Source: Myxococcus stipitatus (lineage in GTDB: Bacteria > Myxococcota > Myxococcia > Myxococcales > Myxococcaceae). From it: DNA of 64,000 nt. Below are positions 1 to 9,075 of this stretch, piece after piece. The notes under the pieces are model-generated. The model was not told the origin of the DNA, made no database searches, and saw nothing but the letters and a program-made list of their open reading frames with translations. The stretch spans positions 7,998,001 to 8,062,000 of the forward strand of contig NZ_CP102770.1 in the NCBI RefSeq assembly GCF_038561935.1, written 5' to 3'. How positions within the stretch are numbered: the first letter of the stretch is position 1; each line of letters begins with the position of its first letter. Both the position numbers and the translations under genes were made by a program.

Positions 1-606
1 GAGTGCCGAGAACCACAGCAGCGTCGCGCCCACCCCTCGGCGCCACGACGCCGGCCCCGACACCATGAGCCGCACCCCCAGCAGAACCAGCACTGTGGCT
101 GACACATCCATGCAGCCACTGACCCAGGCCACCGCTTCCGTGTGCACGGGATGAACGGCGAAGAGCAAGGCGCCCGCCAACGCCGCCCATTCCGATTCCT
201 CGGTGAGGCTCCCATCGGGACGTCGTAGACACGTCCGCAACAACCATCCCACCAACACCGAGGCCACCGCATGCATCAGCATCAGCATCAGGTGATATGG
301 CCAGGGTGTGAGGCCAAACAAGGTCCGGCCCACGAACAGGAACACGTGAGCGAAGGGCCGGAAGTACGCCTCCGCGTGGCTGCGCTCCGCTTGTTCTAGA
401 GGCGAGTCCTCGAAGGCGAATAGCGGCTTCACGAAGGCGTCGCCCAGCTCATCGAGTGAGCGCAGCCACGGATTGTCCACGACGAGCTGGTTGTCGTCGT
501 AGACGAACCCGTTGCGAAGCGTCCCCGCGTACACCACCAACGCCGTGATGAAGGTGATCAGAGCTCGAGGCGCAGCGAAAGGGACTTCAGATCGAGAACC
601 GCGCAT
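1..606 (-). CDS. TMTC/PMT-like GT-C membrane protein (partial, N-terminal 202 aa)
   Basis: The gene reads leftwards off the window edge, so only the first 202 codons are visible. The product is a multi-pass membrane protein. After a first membrane segment (about residues 14-30) comes an acidic DD pair at 37-38 in a YDDNQ context, then more hydrophobic helices and an HPVHTEAV motif at about 152-159. This combination is typical of the TMTC / DUF1736 branch of GT-C glycosyltransferases, which transfer sugar from polyprenyl-phosphate donors on the outer face of the membrane. Its ATG overlaps the TGA of the upstream GT-C gene (TGATG), so the two are probably translationally coupled. TPR repeats, usual in this family's C-terminus, would lie outside the window. 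Family assignment is fairly secure; substrate is unknown. Confidence 0.8.
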   Translation of the reverse strand, partial: MRGSRSEVPFAAPRALITFITALVVYAGTLRNGFVYDDNQLVVDNPWLRSLDELGDAFVKPLFAFEDSPLEQAERSHAEAYFRPFAHVFLFVGRTLFGLTPWPYHLMLMLMHAVASVLVGWLLRTCLRRPDGSLTEESEWAALAGALLFAVHPVHTEAVAWVSGCMDVSATVLVLLGVRLMVSGPASWRRGVGATLLWFSAL

Positions 607-2381
607 CAACGCGCCCCCTCATCCGTCGCGGTGGCGGGCGCGGGCCCCGAATCCAAGGGCACCAGTCGGAAGGGGTCTGGAGACTTGCCCGGCACCATCC
701 GGAAGAAGCGTCGGTCGGGGAACTGGGGACGCAGCTTCTCGGCGAAGCCCGGTCCGTCATGCAACACGATGACATCCTGGTCCTGGTCCGGACGTGGCGG
801 TGCCCACTCGAACACGAAGCTGCCTACCTTGCGGAACGCCGGCACCTGATTCCAGGCCACGCCGTACTGCGGCGCCAACACCACCGCGCGGCCCAGCCCC
901 GCATCGTTCACGAACGCATCCATCGACTCATGGATGCGAGCCTGCTCCCGCAGGGACAGCGCATTGCGCGCGCCCAGGATGCCCAGTCCCACCACCAGCG
1001 CGCCCAGCACGCCCGCCATCACCGTCGCGCGAGGCAACTCGGCCTTCCGAGCCACGTCGACCAGCCGCTTCAGCCCATGCACTGCCACCAACGCCAGCGC
1101 CGGAACACATTCCGAGTAGTGGATGGGCCCCACCGAGTGGATACCGTGGTTGTCATGGAACAGGCCCAACCCCAGCAGTGACAACACGGACAGGAGCAAC
1201 AGCTTCGTCAGCCGGTCCCACGATGCGCCCGCGCCCACCAACAACATGCCCACGGGCCCCAGGAACCACACCCCCAGCATCAACGCGTTGTAGCTGGTGT
1301 TCCCGCCAAAGCGCTCCCACAGCGACCCATCATGCGCGGAGAGCTTCGCCGGGAACGTGTACATGGACACGCGCGCGGGCAGCAACGCATCGCCCGTCAC
1401 CGCGTGGTTGAAGGCAAGGAAGGCCACCAGCGCCGGCGCCCAGCCGAGCACGAGCCCGCCCAGGCACGCACCCACGGGCAGCTCCCGACGCACCAGCCTC
1501 CACAGTACCCAGAGATAGAACGGTGCCAGGAAGAAGAGCGACTCGAAGGGGCGGCACAGGAAGGCCACGCCCCCCATCGCCCCGAACCACGTCCACCAAC
1601 GCCCGCCCTTCTCTTCCGCCTGGAGATAGAACACCACCGCCACGGACAGGGCCGCACGCGACAGCAGGTGCGCGTGCGAGGTCATGGACAACAGCGCGGA
1701 CATCGGAGACAGCAGCACCAACAACGCGGCCACCGCGCCCCAAGCGGCGCCCAGCCGACGCGTCACCACCCACGCCACCGCCACCGCGGGTACCGCCGCC
1801 GCGAGCGAGAAGACGAGCGACCCCGTCCCCGTCAGCTCGCCGAACGCCCACGCCAACTGCAAGCCCAGCCACTCGAAGCTGGAGCCCATCCCATCGCGTA
1901 CGTAGAAGAAGAGTGTGGGGAAGGCCTCGATGGGGTCCGTCAACTTCACCAGGACCCGGCCACTGGCGAGCACCTGCCCCCCGAAGCGGGCGGCCTGCTC
2001 GTCATCCGTGAAGGCCCGGTCCAGGAGGAACACGGCGCGCCCGATGCGCGCGGCCAGAAAGGCCACCACGCCCACCAGCAGCGCCCCCGCCGTCTTCTCC
2101 TGCGCCGTCAGCCCCTCCAGCCGCCGCCACAGCCGGACCGCCGGCCCGGAGCCCCAGTGGACCACGGAGAGCCCCAGCAGGACACCACCGGGCACCAGCA
2201 GCAAGGCATGCCCCAGCCACTGGTACAGCTCACCCGGTGAGCTGGCGCTGAAAGGGGGGTGATAGGAGATGGTCAGCCCGGGGGCTGTCATCTTTAGCCC
2301 GAAGAAGGCCGCCACCAGAAAACACCCCAGGGCACCTTGAGCCACCGAGGTCCATCCCGTACTGCCACGAGCCGAGGTCAT
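606..2381 (-). CDS. GT-C family membrane glycosyltransferase (GT39/ArnT-like)
   Basis: The 591-residue product has about ten predicted membrane helices. A TDDE motif at about residues 125-128, in the first outer loop, fits the catalytic acid site of the PMT_2/ArnT group of GT-C enzymes. A soluble C-terminal region of roughly 90 residues follows the last helices. Such enzymes move a sugar from polyprenyl phosphate to a glycan, lipid or protein outside the cytoplasmic membrane. I chose the ATG at 2381 because a GGAG lies 5 bases upstream; an in-frame GTG at 2402 is the alternative. It sits third in a minus-strand run after a WecE-type aminotransferase and a WbqC protein, and overlaps the next GT-C gene, so it is probably part of a glycan-modification operon. 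Donor and acceptor are not known. Confidence 0.8.
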   Translation of the reverse strand: MTSARGSTGWTSVAQGALGCFLVAAFFGLKMTAPGLTISYHPPFSASSPGELYQWLGHALLLVPGGVLLGLSVVHWGSGPAVRLWRRLEGLTAQEKTAGALLVGVVAFLAARIGRAVFLLDRAFTDDEQAARFGGQVLASGRVLVKLTDPIEAFPTLFFYVRDGMGSSFEWLGLQLAWAFGELTGTGSLVFSLAAAVPAVAVAWVVTRRLGAAWGAVAALLVLLSPMSALLSMTSHAHLLSRAALSVAVVFYLQAEEKGGRWWTWFGAMGGVAFLCRPFESLFFLAPFYLWVLWRLVRRELPVGACLGGLVLGWAPALVAFLAFNHAVTGDALLPARVSMYTFPAKLSAHDGSLWERFGGNTSYNALMLGVWFLGPVGMLLVGAGASWDRLTKLLLLSVLSLLGLGLFHDNHGIHSVGPIHYSECVPALALVAVHGLKRLVDVARKAELPRATVMAGVLGALVVGLGILGARNALSLREQARIHESMDAFVNDAGLGRAVVLAPQYGVAWNQVPAFRKVGSFVFEWAPPRPDQDQDVIVLHDGPGFAEKLRPQFPDRRFFRMVPGKSPDPFRLVPLDSGPAPATATDEGAR

Positions 2382-2466
2382 CGACTCCGTGGGGTAGCAC
2401 ACCCCTCACGCACCGAGCAAAGCCACAAGCACGGCCGCGAGGACGGACAGAGGGCAGGCAAATGAC

Positions 2467-3183
2467 TCACCTCGCCTGGCCGCGCCAACCCCAGATGGCC
2501 TCGGGTGCCTCAGGCCCCAGGTGGAAGAGCACATCCAACACCGTCACCGAGTGCTCGAATGGAGGATGGTGCTGCGGGTACTCGGGGTACCCCGCGTAGT
2601 CCTTGTAGGTGAGCCCGATGCCCGCCGCGTCGAACGCCTCCTGGCGCAGGTAGTCGCGGGCCGCGGGCCCGGAGACGTAGTGCGTCGCCCCCGCCTGCCT
2701 CAACAGGTCCAGGATCCGCTCCTGCTTGGCACCGGTGAGCGGCCACTCACGGGAGTCTCGGAAGCGCGTCTGGAGGCCCAGGCACTCCTGGGCGATGCGC
2801 CGTATCAGGAACTGGTTCAGCTCCGACAGGTGCGTCCACGTCCGCTCCAGGTACACCTCACGCAAAAGCGGTGCATACCGGTCGAAGTGCGGCGCATTGC
2901 CGTACTGGTGGCGCAGCGTCTCCCAATGCTTGCGCGCCCAGGAGTGCTCTTCGATGCGCACGTCACAGATGCGCCGCGACGTGCTGGAGCCCACCGGCAC
3001 CGTGAGCCACACCGGCCCCTGCGGCGTCTTCACGCGGTTGCGATTGCGCCAGTCCCGGTGCGTGTACTGCACGTCATCGTAGAAGATGAACGTGTCCACA
3101 TCGTGGATGATGTCGAAGTAGCCCTTCCAGGGCAGATAGTTGGACTGGATGATGGCGACGGTGTGCCGAGGGACCGCTAACAC
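2467..3183 (-). CDS. WbqC-family protein
   Basis: The 238-residue soluble protein opens with the hallmark of the WbqC family: IIQSNYLPWKGYFD at about 11-24, followed by FYDDVQYTHRDWRNRN. WbqC proteins are found in O-antigen and amino-sugar loci; their exact reaction is not something I can state with confidence. The GTG start at 3183 overlaps by 7 bases the stop of the upstream WecE-type aminotransferase gene, so the two are probably made together. That context suggests action on the 4-amino-sugar or a derivative of it. No signal peptide or membrane segment is visible, so it should be cytoplasmic. The family call is strong and the function open. Confidence 0.88.
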   Translation of the reverse strand: MLAVPRHTVAIIQSNYLPWKGYFDIIHDVDTFIFYDDVQYTHRDWRNRNRVKTPQGPVWLTVPVGSSTSRRICDVRIEEHSWARKHWETLRHQYGNAPHFDRYAPLLREVYLERTWTHLSELNQFLIRRIAQECLGLQTRFRDSREWPLTGAKQERILDLLRQAGATHYVSGPAARDYLRQEAFDAAGIGLTYKDYAGYPEYPQHHPPFEHSVTVLDVLFHLGPEAPEAIWGWRGQAR

Positions 3184-4307
3184 CGGAAGTCCCTCACGGC
3201 GGACACCACCGTGGCCTGCTCCGCTTCCGTCATCGTGCTGAAGAAGGGCAGCCGCACCAGCCGGTCACTGACGTCCTCCGTGACCGGGCAGTCTCCCGCC
3301 TTCCCGCCGTACTTGCGCCCCATGTCGGAGAGGTGCAGCGGCAAGTAGTGGAACACGGCGTTGATGCCCTGTTGACGAAGCTGCTGGATGAAGCGCGTGC
3401 GGACGTCCAGCGACGGCATCAGGAGGTAGTACAGGTGGGACGCATGGTCGCAATGCGCGGGCACATGCGGCTGGACCACGCCCTGCGCCGAGGCCCAGCC
3501 CGAGAGCTCCCGGTGGTACGTGTCCCAAATCTCCCGACGGCGGGTCTGGATGCGCTCGCGCTCGCACAGCTGCCCGTAGAGGAAGGCCGCCAGCAGGTCC
3601 GACATGACGTAGCTGGAGCCGATGTCCACCCACGTGTACTTGTCCACCATGCCTCGGAAGAAGCGGCTGCGGTTGGTGCCCTTCTCCCGGATGATCTCCG
3701 CGCGCTCGGTATACCGCTCATCGTTGATGAGCAGCGCGCCCCCCTCTCCACAGCTCACGTTCTTCGTCTCGTGGAAGCTGAGCGAGGAGAAGACGCCGAG
3801 GGTTCCCAAGGGGCGCCCACGATACGAGCCGAAGAGGCCATGCGCGTTGTCCTCCACCACGGACACTCCACGCCGCTGGGCGATGTCCAGGATGGTGTCC
3901 ATCTCGCAGCCGACGCCGGCGTAGTGGACGGGGACGATGAGGCGCGTGCGCTCCGTGATGAGCGACTCCAGCTTGTTCTCATCCAGGTTCAGCGTATCCG
4001 GCCGCACATCCGCGAAGACCGGCCGTGCCCCGCGCAGCGCGAAGGCATTCGCGGTGGAGACGAAGGTGAAGGACGGGACGATGACCTCGTCCCCGGGCTG
4101 CAGGTCGAGCAGGAGCCCCGCCATCTCCATCGCGTGCGTACACGAGGTCGTCAGGAGCGCCCGCTTCACCCCCAGCGCCTCTTCCAACAGCGCATGACAC
4201 TTCCGCGTGAAGCCGCCATCGCCCATGAGGTGGCTGTTCGCCAAGGCCTGCTCGATGTACCTGGCTTCGTTTCCGAGCATCTGCAGCCGATTGAAGGGAA
4301 TGGTCAT
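3177..4307 (-). CDS. wecE: dTDP-4-amino-4,6-dideoxygalactose transaminase
   Basis: This PLP enzyme of the DegT/DnrJ/EryC1 family would convert dTDP-4-keto-6-deoxyglucose to dTDP-4-amino-4,6-dideoxygalactose using glutamate, a cytoplasmic step toward 4-amino-sugar (Fuc4N-type) glycans. From the ATG at 4307 the product is 376 residues, the same as I recall for E. coli WecE. It keeps the WecE-like stretches SFHETKN (with the PLP lysine), GEGGALLIND, EIIREKGTNRSRFFRG and KYTWVDIGSSYVMSDLLAA. An upstream in-frame start would only add 16 unlikely residues. It heads a minus-strand run with WbqC and two GT-C genes, and a divergent glycosyltransferase gene starts about 205 bp away. The dTDP-sugar dehydratase it needs is not in the window. 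Confidence 0.92.
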   Translation of the reverse strand: MTIPFNRLQMLGNEARYIEQALANSHLMGDGGFTRKCHALLEEALGVKRALLTTSCTHAMEMAGLLLDLQPGDEVIVPSFTFVSTANAFALRGARPVFADVRPDTLNLDENKLESLITERTRLIVPVHYAGVGCEMDTILDIAQRRGVSVVEDNAHGLFGSYRGRPLGTLGVFSSLSFHETKNVSCGEGGALLINDERYTERAEIIREKGTNRSRFFRGMVDKYTWVDIGSSYVMSDLLAAFLYGQLCERERIQTRRREIWDTYHRELSGWASAQGVVQPHVPAHCDHASHLYYLLMPSLDVRTRFIQQLRQQGINAVFHYLPLHLSDMGRKYGGKAGDCPVTEDVSDRLVRLPFFSTMTEAEQATVVSAVRDFRC

Positions 4308-4512
4308 GGCGTCACGATGGGGAAGTCGGGAGGGCCCCCAGGGTACAGCACCCACGCGGGCGCCGGGGGACGACTTGCCCCCTCGGTCTCCAGGCCGCCG
4401 GGTCGCGCCTCAAACGACCCATGGTGGCCAGGCGGGCACACTCCCCCAGCGACAGGCCCGGAGAACGAGGTAGGCTTCCCTCCGTTGGGCTCGCCCGCCC
4501 TCCCCTCTCCGC

Positions 4513-5511
4513 ATGAGCCCCTCCGCCGTCGACATCTCCGTCGTCGTCCCCTGTTTCCGGGGAGAGACGTCGCTCCCCGAGCTGTGCTCCCGGTTGATAC
4601 GCACGCTTGAGGCACGCCAGTCCTCGTTCGAGGTCATTCTCGTGGACGACAGCGCCAGGCCCTCGCTGTGGGCCGTCATCGAGGGACTGGCGCAATCGGA
4701 TGCGCGCATCGTGGGCGTCCGGCTGATGCGCAACTTCGGGCAGCACAACGCCACGGTGTGTGGCTTCAGGCATGCCCGCGGACGCTGGGTCGTGACGCTC
4801 GACGAGGACTTGCAGAACCCTCCCGAGGAGATTGGCACGCTGCTGGCTCGCGCCGAGGAGGCCGACACGGACGTCGTCTATGGCCTCCCTCGCGTGCGAC
4901 AAGGCCCGGGATGGCGCTCGCTCGCCTCACGCCTCATCATGGTCATCCCCCGCAAGGTGATGAGGGTGGGGTTCGACATCTCCGCCTTCCGGCTCATCTC
5001 CGGCCGCGTCGCCGCCGAAGTCGCTCGCAGCGAACGGCACGACATCATCCTCGACATCTACCTGTCCTGGGTCACCGACCGCATCACCGCCACCGAGGTG
5101 CGCCATGACCACCCCGATGGACTGCGCAGCTCGTACACGCTGAGCCGACTGGTGACGGTGTTCTTCAACCTGCTCTTCAACTACGCCACCTTCCCCCTGC
5201 GACTGGCGTCCGTTGGCGGCTTCTTCCTGTCGGTGCTCTCCGCCATCGCGGGAGGCTTTGTCCTCTACTCGCGCATCACCGGCCACATCACCGTGCCCGG
5301 CTGGGCATCCCTCGCGGTGGCGGTGCTGTTCTCGTCGGGCGTGACGCTGCTGGGCGTGGGCATCCTTTCCGAGTACGTGGCGCGCATCTTCCTTCAAATC
5401 AATCAGAAGCCTCAGTCCGTGGTGCGTCAGTCGACGAGCGCCTCGAGGCTGGCCGCCGCGGAGACTCGCACCGAGCCCGCGCGTCAGGAGTCCCTCCATG
5501 GACATCGCTGA
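4513..5511 (+). CDS. GT2 glycosyltransferase with C-terminal membrane anchor (ArnC/GtrB-like)
   Basis: The 332-residue protein has an N-terminal GT-A domain with VDDS near residue 44 and a DEDLQNPP motif near residue 97, as in polyprenyl-phosphate glycosyltransferases (DPM1, GtrB, ArnC). Two hydrophobic helices follow at about 235-255 and 265-292, the typical anchor. Such enzymes load a nucleotide sugar onto undecaprenyl phosphate on the cytoplasmic face, making the donor that GT-C enzymes use outside. That fits the two GT-C genes on the opposite strand next door. The next gene starts 14 bases before this stop. No clear Shine-Dalgarno precedes the ATG, but the protein begins at the expected place for the family. 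Confidence 0.87.
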   Translation: MSPSAVDISVVVPCFRGETSLPELCSRLIRTLEARQSSFEVILVDDSARPSLWAVIEGLAQSDARIVGVRLMRNFGQHNATVCGFRHARGRWVVTLDEDLQNPPEEIGTLLARAEEADTDVVYGLPRVRQGPGWRSLASRLIMVIPRKVMRVGFDISAFRLISGRVAAEVARSERHDIILDIYLSWVTDRITATEVRHDHPDGLRSSYTLSRLVTVFFNLLFNYATFPLRLASVGGFFLSVLSAIAGGFVLYSRITGHITVPGWASLAVAVLFSSGVTLLGVGILSEYVARIFLQINQKPQSVVRQSTSASRLAAAETRTEPARQESLHGHR

Positions 5512-6196
5512 AGAGCAGCGCGCCTTCTACGGCGCCCTCCTGGACCAGTACGGAGATGACCCGCGCTCGCTGTCCCATCGGGACCAAGCCACGCAATATG
5601 AGCGCTTCCACCGGCTGGCCCGCGTCTTCGAGAGCGAGTCCGGCCCCTTCTCCGTGCACGAAATCGGGTGCGGGCTGGGCCACTTCGGCGAGTATCTCCA
5701 GCAGCACCATCCCCAGGCTCGCTACTCGGGCAGCGACGTGCATCCGTCCTTCACGGAGGCCTGCGCCCGCAAGTTCCCGCAGGGTTCCTTCTACACGCGA
5801 GACATCGTCGCGGCGCTGCCTCCCGAGCGTTACGACTACCTGACGCTGTCAGGCACCTTCAACGTCCGGCTCTCGGCGTCTCCCGCGGAGTGGCGAGGCT
5901 TCGTCGAGGGAATGCTCGGCGCGATGTACGCGCTGTGCACCAAGGGCTTCTCGGTGAACTTCCTCACCACCTTCCACGACCCCGAGTACACGCGCGAGGA
6001 GCTGTACTATCAGCCCCCCGGCGCGCTCCTGGACTTCGTGGTGGGGAAGCTCAGCCGCTTCTGGGAGCTGGATGCCGCCGGGCCGCTCTACGAGTACACG
6101 CTGCGCGTCTACCGTCCCGAGTACGTCCGCACGCGCCACGCGGATGACGCCTTCGCGCGCTACTTCCGGTCCGTCCCTCGCCCGTCCTCGACATGA
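5498..6196 (+). CDS. class I SAM-dependent methyltransferase
   Basis: The 232-residue protein has a SAM-binding motif I (HEIGCGLGHFG, about residues 54-64) and a motif-II acidic region (YSGSDVHP) about 20 residues later, the layout of class I Rossmann methyltransferases. It is cytoplasmic, with no signal or membrane segment. It overlaps the upstream polyprenyl glycosyltransferase by 14 bases and its TGA overlaps the next ATG (ATGA), so it is co-translated with enzymes of glycan assembly. A sugar or sugar-lipid is therefore a plausible substrate, but that is inference from position only. No subfamily signature tells the methylated atom. Confidence 0.8.
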   Translation: MDIAEEQRAFYGALLDQYGDDPRSLSHRDQATQYERFHRLARVFESESGPFSVHEIGCGLGHFGEYLQQHHPQARYSGSDVHPSFTEACARKFPQGSFYTRDIVAALPPERYDYLTLSGTFNVRLSASPAEWRGFVEGMLGAMYALCTKGFSVNFLTTFHDPEYTREELYYQPPGALLDFVVGKLSRFWELDAAGPLYEYTLRVYRPEYVRTRHADDAFARYFRSVPRPSST

Positions 6197-7602
6197 GTGC
6201 CTCCGCCTCCAGCGCCCCCACCCCTCGGCTTTCTTGTCCACGCATCGCGGTGGTGGGCGCGGGCCCGGCGGGCCTCACCGCGGCCTATGTCCTGGCTCGC
6301 GCCGGGGCGCAGGTCGAAGTCCATGAAGGCAGCCGCGTCGTGGGCGGCCTGTCGCGCAGCCTCGACTTGTGGAACCAGCGGGTGGACCTGGGGCCGCATC
6401 GCTTCTACACGCAAGACCCTCGCATCAACGACCTCTGGAAGAGCGTCGTGGGCGAGGACTGGGGCACCGTCGAGTCCCATCCCGGCGTCTTCCGCAACGA
6501 CGGCAAGGTGCTGCGCTATCCGCTCCAGGTCGTGGACGTGGTGCGCAAGGTGGGTTTCATCGAGTCCGTCCGGTGCGTGCTCGACTATGGCGCGCAGCAG
6601 CTTCGCCCGCGACCCGAGGTGCTCACCTTCGAGGACTGGCTGGTGCAGCGCTTCGGCCGCCGCGTCTACGAGCAGTTCTTCCGCGACTACAACGAGAAGT
6701 TCTTCGGACGGCCGTGCTCCCGAATCGACGCGGGGGTCGCGGGTGCCGCGTCCAAGGACTCGTCGCTGGTCGAAACGGTGCTCAACGCCTTGCGCATGGG
6801 GGTGGACAACGCCCGTGCTCGCGCCGTCAAACAAGTCACCGAGCGGTTCCCCTACCCTCAGCGCGGCACGGGTGAGGTGTACGAACGCATGGCGCGGTTC
6901 GTCGGGGACAACGGTGGCGAGGTGTTCCTCGAGAGCCGCGTGGAAGCCCTCGAAATCGAGGGCCGACGGGTGACGGGCCTGCGCACCGCCAAAGGCTCGC
7001 GGGCCTATGACTTCGTCATCTCCAGCGCGCCCCTCGTCCCCTTGGTGAGTCAGCTTCCCGACCAGCCTCCCGAGGTCCAACGCGCCCTCGTCGAAGCCCG
7101 CGACGTGCTCACCTTCCGCAGCGCGATTCTCGTGTACCTCGAGGTCCAGGGGACGAACCTGTTCCCCGAGTCCTGGCTGGAGATGCACACCCGCGCGGTG
7201 CGGACCTGCCGCGTGACGAACTTCCGCAACTGGGTCCCTGGCCTCTACGGACAGGAGCGCTCTTCCATCCTCTGCGTCGAGTACTGGTGCGCACAGGAGG
7301 AAGACCTGTGGACGCAGGGCGATGAGGCCCTGGCCGCACTGGCCCAGCGAGAGCTCGAGAGCGTGGGACTGCTGGGCTCGAACCCCGTCGGCCGCTCCCA
7401 CGTGGTGCGACTGCCCCGCTGCTATCCCGTGTACCAACCCGGCTATCAGCGCGTCCTTCAGCCCCTGCAGACGCACCTCGACAGCTTCGAGCGACTGAGC
7501 TCCATCGGGCGAGGCGGACGCTTCTCCTACAACAGCCAGGACGCCAACTGGCGCATGGGTCTGGAGGCCGCGGACGGGGCTCGGACGGCGCTCGGCTTCT
7601 AG
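6193..7602 (+). CDS. FAD-dependent amine-oxidase-like / UDP-galactopyranose-mutase-like oxidoreductase
   Basis: The 469-residue product begins with an FAD-binding Rossmann motif (VVGAGPAGLTAAYVL, about residues 17-31) followed by an acidic strand end (VEVHEG) and GGLSRS. It continues with DLGPHRFYT, a pattern seen in the amine-oxidase/protoporphyrinogen-oxidase-like clan that includes UDP-galactopyranose mutases. Members linked to glycan loci often act on sugar nucleotides or lipid-linked intermediates. The ATG overlaps the methyltransferase stop by 4 bases (ATGA), making it third of three coupled plus-strand genes. It converges on pilR, with only 33 bp between the two stops. Function is uncertain; the FAD fold is clear. 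Confidence 0.78.
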   Translation: MSASASSAPTPRLSCPRIAVVGAGPAGLTAAYVLARAGAQVEVHEGSRVVGGLSRSLDLWNQRVDLGPHRFYTQDPRINDLWKSVVGEDWGTVESHPGVFRNDGKVLRYPLQVVDVVRKVGFIESVRCVLDYGAQQLRPRPEVLTFEDWLVQRFGRRVYEQFFRDYNEKFFGRPCSRIDAGVAGAASKDSSLVETVLNALRMGVDNARARAVKQVTERFPYPQRGTGEVYERMARFVGDNGGEVFLESRVEALEIEGRRVTGLRTAKGSRAYDFVISSAPLVPLVSQLPDQPPEVQRALVEARDVLTFRSAILVYLEVQGTNLFPESWLEMHTRAVRTCRVTNFRNWVPGLYGQERSSILCVEYWCAQEEDLWTQGDEALAALAQRELESVGLLGSNPVGRSHVVRLPRCYPVYQPGYQRVLQPLQTHLDSFERLSSIGRGGRFSYNSQDANWRMGLEAADGARTALGF

Positions 7603-7635
7603 CCAGGCACCGGTCTTCGCCGTTCCGCGAGGACC

Positions 7636-9075
7636 TCAGCCGCCGCCGCGAACCGTGTCGTCCAGTTCGTCCGTGAGGCCGTGCTTCGCCAGACGGTAGC
7701 GGAAGGAGCGGAACGACAGCCCCAACAGGTCCGCGGCCCGCGTCTTCACTCCTCCGGCCTGCTTCAGCGCCGCCAGCAGGTACCGCCGCTCGCTGTCGTC
7801 CAGGTGGCGCTCCAGGTTGAAGCTCGCGCCCAGCTGCGGCTCTCCCGGTTCCCCCGGGCGCACCGCGGGCTCCGCCTCGCCGCGCACCGCGGGCGGCAAC
7901 GTCGAGGGTCCCAGGAGGTCGGCATCGGACAGCGTCGCCGCGCGCTCCACCATGTTCTGCAACTGCCGCACGTTGCCGGGGAACGCGTAGCGCTCGAGCA
8001 ACACCAACGTCTCCGGCGCGAAGCGCAAGCCCGGCCGGCCCAGCTCCTCCGCCATCCTCGACAGGAAGTGATTGGCCAGCAGCGAGATGTCGCCCGTGCG
8101 CTCACGCAATGGCGGCAGCTCCAACGTAATGACATTGAGGCGGTAGAAGAGGTCCTCGCGAAAGCGCCCCGCCTTCACCTCCGCCTCCAGCCTCCGGTTG
8201 GTCGCCGCGATGACTCGCGCCTGGAAGGGGACCTCCGCCGCGCTGCCCACCGGCTTCACCTTCCGCTCCTGCAACACCCGCAGGAGCTTCACCTGTGTCG
8301 CGAGCGGCATCTCCCCCACCTCGTCCAACATCACCGTCCCCTCCCCCGCCGACACCAACAGCCCCGCGCGCTCCTGCAGCGCCCCCGTGAAGGCCCCCTT
8401 CACGTGGCCGAACAGCTCGCTCTCCAGCGTGCCCTCGTTGAGCGCCGCGCAGTTGAAGGGGAGGAACGGGTGCGCCGCGCGATTGCCTCGCATGTGGATG
8501 GCCCGCGCCACCAGCTCCTTGCCCGTGCCACTCTCCCCCGTCACCAGCACCGTGCTGCGCCCCGGCGCCACCTTCTCCACCAGGGACCACACGCTCTGCA
8601 TCCGCTCGCTGTGCCCCACCGCGACGCCCAGGCCCGGCAACAGCCGCGCGCGCAGCGTCGTGTTCTCCTGCCGCAAGAGGCGCTTCTCCAGCGCCTTCTG
8701 CACCAGGAGCCGGAGCTCCTCGTTGTCGAAGGGTTTGCAGATGTAGTCGTACGCCCCCTCGCGCATCGCCTCCACCGCGGCGGATGGCGTCCCGAAGGCG
8801 GTAATCAACACCACCTCCGGCGGCTCCTTGCGCGCTCGTGCCGCGCGCAGCACGTCCAGGCCGCTGCCCGTCCCCAGCTTCATGTCGGAGATGACCAGGT
8901 CGACGCCGTCGCGCGACAGGAGCTCGCACGCGGGCTTCACGCCGGGCACGCTCGTCACCATGTAGCCCTCGCGGTGCAGGAGGAGCTCCAGGTACTCGCG
9001 CATGGACAGCTCGTCGTCCACCACCAGGACGTGGCCTCGCGCGCCCTCAGCTGCATGTGTTGTCGTTGTCGTCAC
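7636..9075 (-). CDS. pilR: PilR, NtrC-type sigma-54 response regulator
   Basis: The 479-residue protein has a receiver domain (VVDDE near residue 18; phospho-acceptor in LVISDMK), a sigma-54 AAA+ domain with Walker A GESGTGKE at about 178 and the sigma-54 contact loop GAFTGA at about 226, and a Fis-type helix-turn-helix near the C-terminus (GGVKTRAADLLGLS). In myxobacteria and pseudomonads PilR, phosphorylated by PilS, controls sigma-54-dependent pilA transcription. I chose GTG at 9075 because it overlaps the pilS TGA (GTGA) and puts the receiver directly after a short Thr-rich tail; longer in-frame starts run into pilS. It is last in the pilBTCSR operon. No pilin gene follows. Confidence 0.92.
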   Translation of the reverse strand: MTTTTTHAAEGARGHVLVVDDELSMREYLELLLHREGYMVTSVPGVKPACELLSRDGVDLVISDMKLGTGSGLDVLRAARARKEPPEVVLITAFGTPSAAVEAMREGAYDYICKPFDNEELRLLVQKALEKRLLRQENTTLRARLLPGLGVAVGHSERMQSVWSLVEKVAPGRSTVLVTGESGTGKELVARAIHMRGNRAAHPFLPFNCAALNEGTLESELFGHVKGAFTGALQERAGLLVSAGEGTVMLDEVGEMPLATQVKLLRVLQERKVKPVGSAAEVPFQARVIAATNRRLEAEVKAGRFREDLFYRLNVITLELPPLRERTGDISLLANHFLSRMAEELGRPGLRFAPETLVLLERYAFPGNVRQLQNMVERAATLSDADLLGPSTLPPAVRGEAEPAVRPGEPGEPQLGASFNLERHLDDSERRYLLAALKQAGGVKTRAADLLGLSFRSFRYRLAKHGLTDELDDTVRGGG

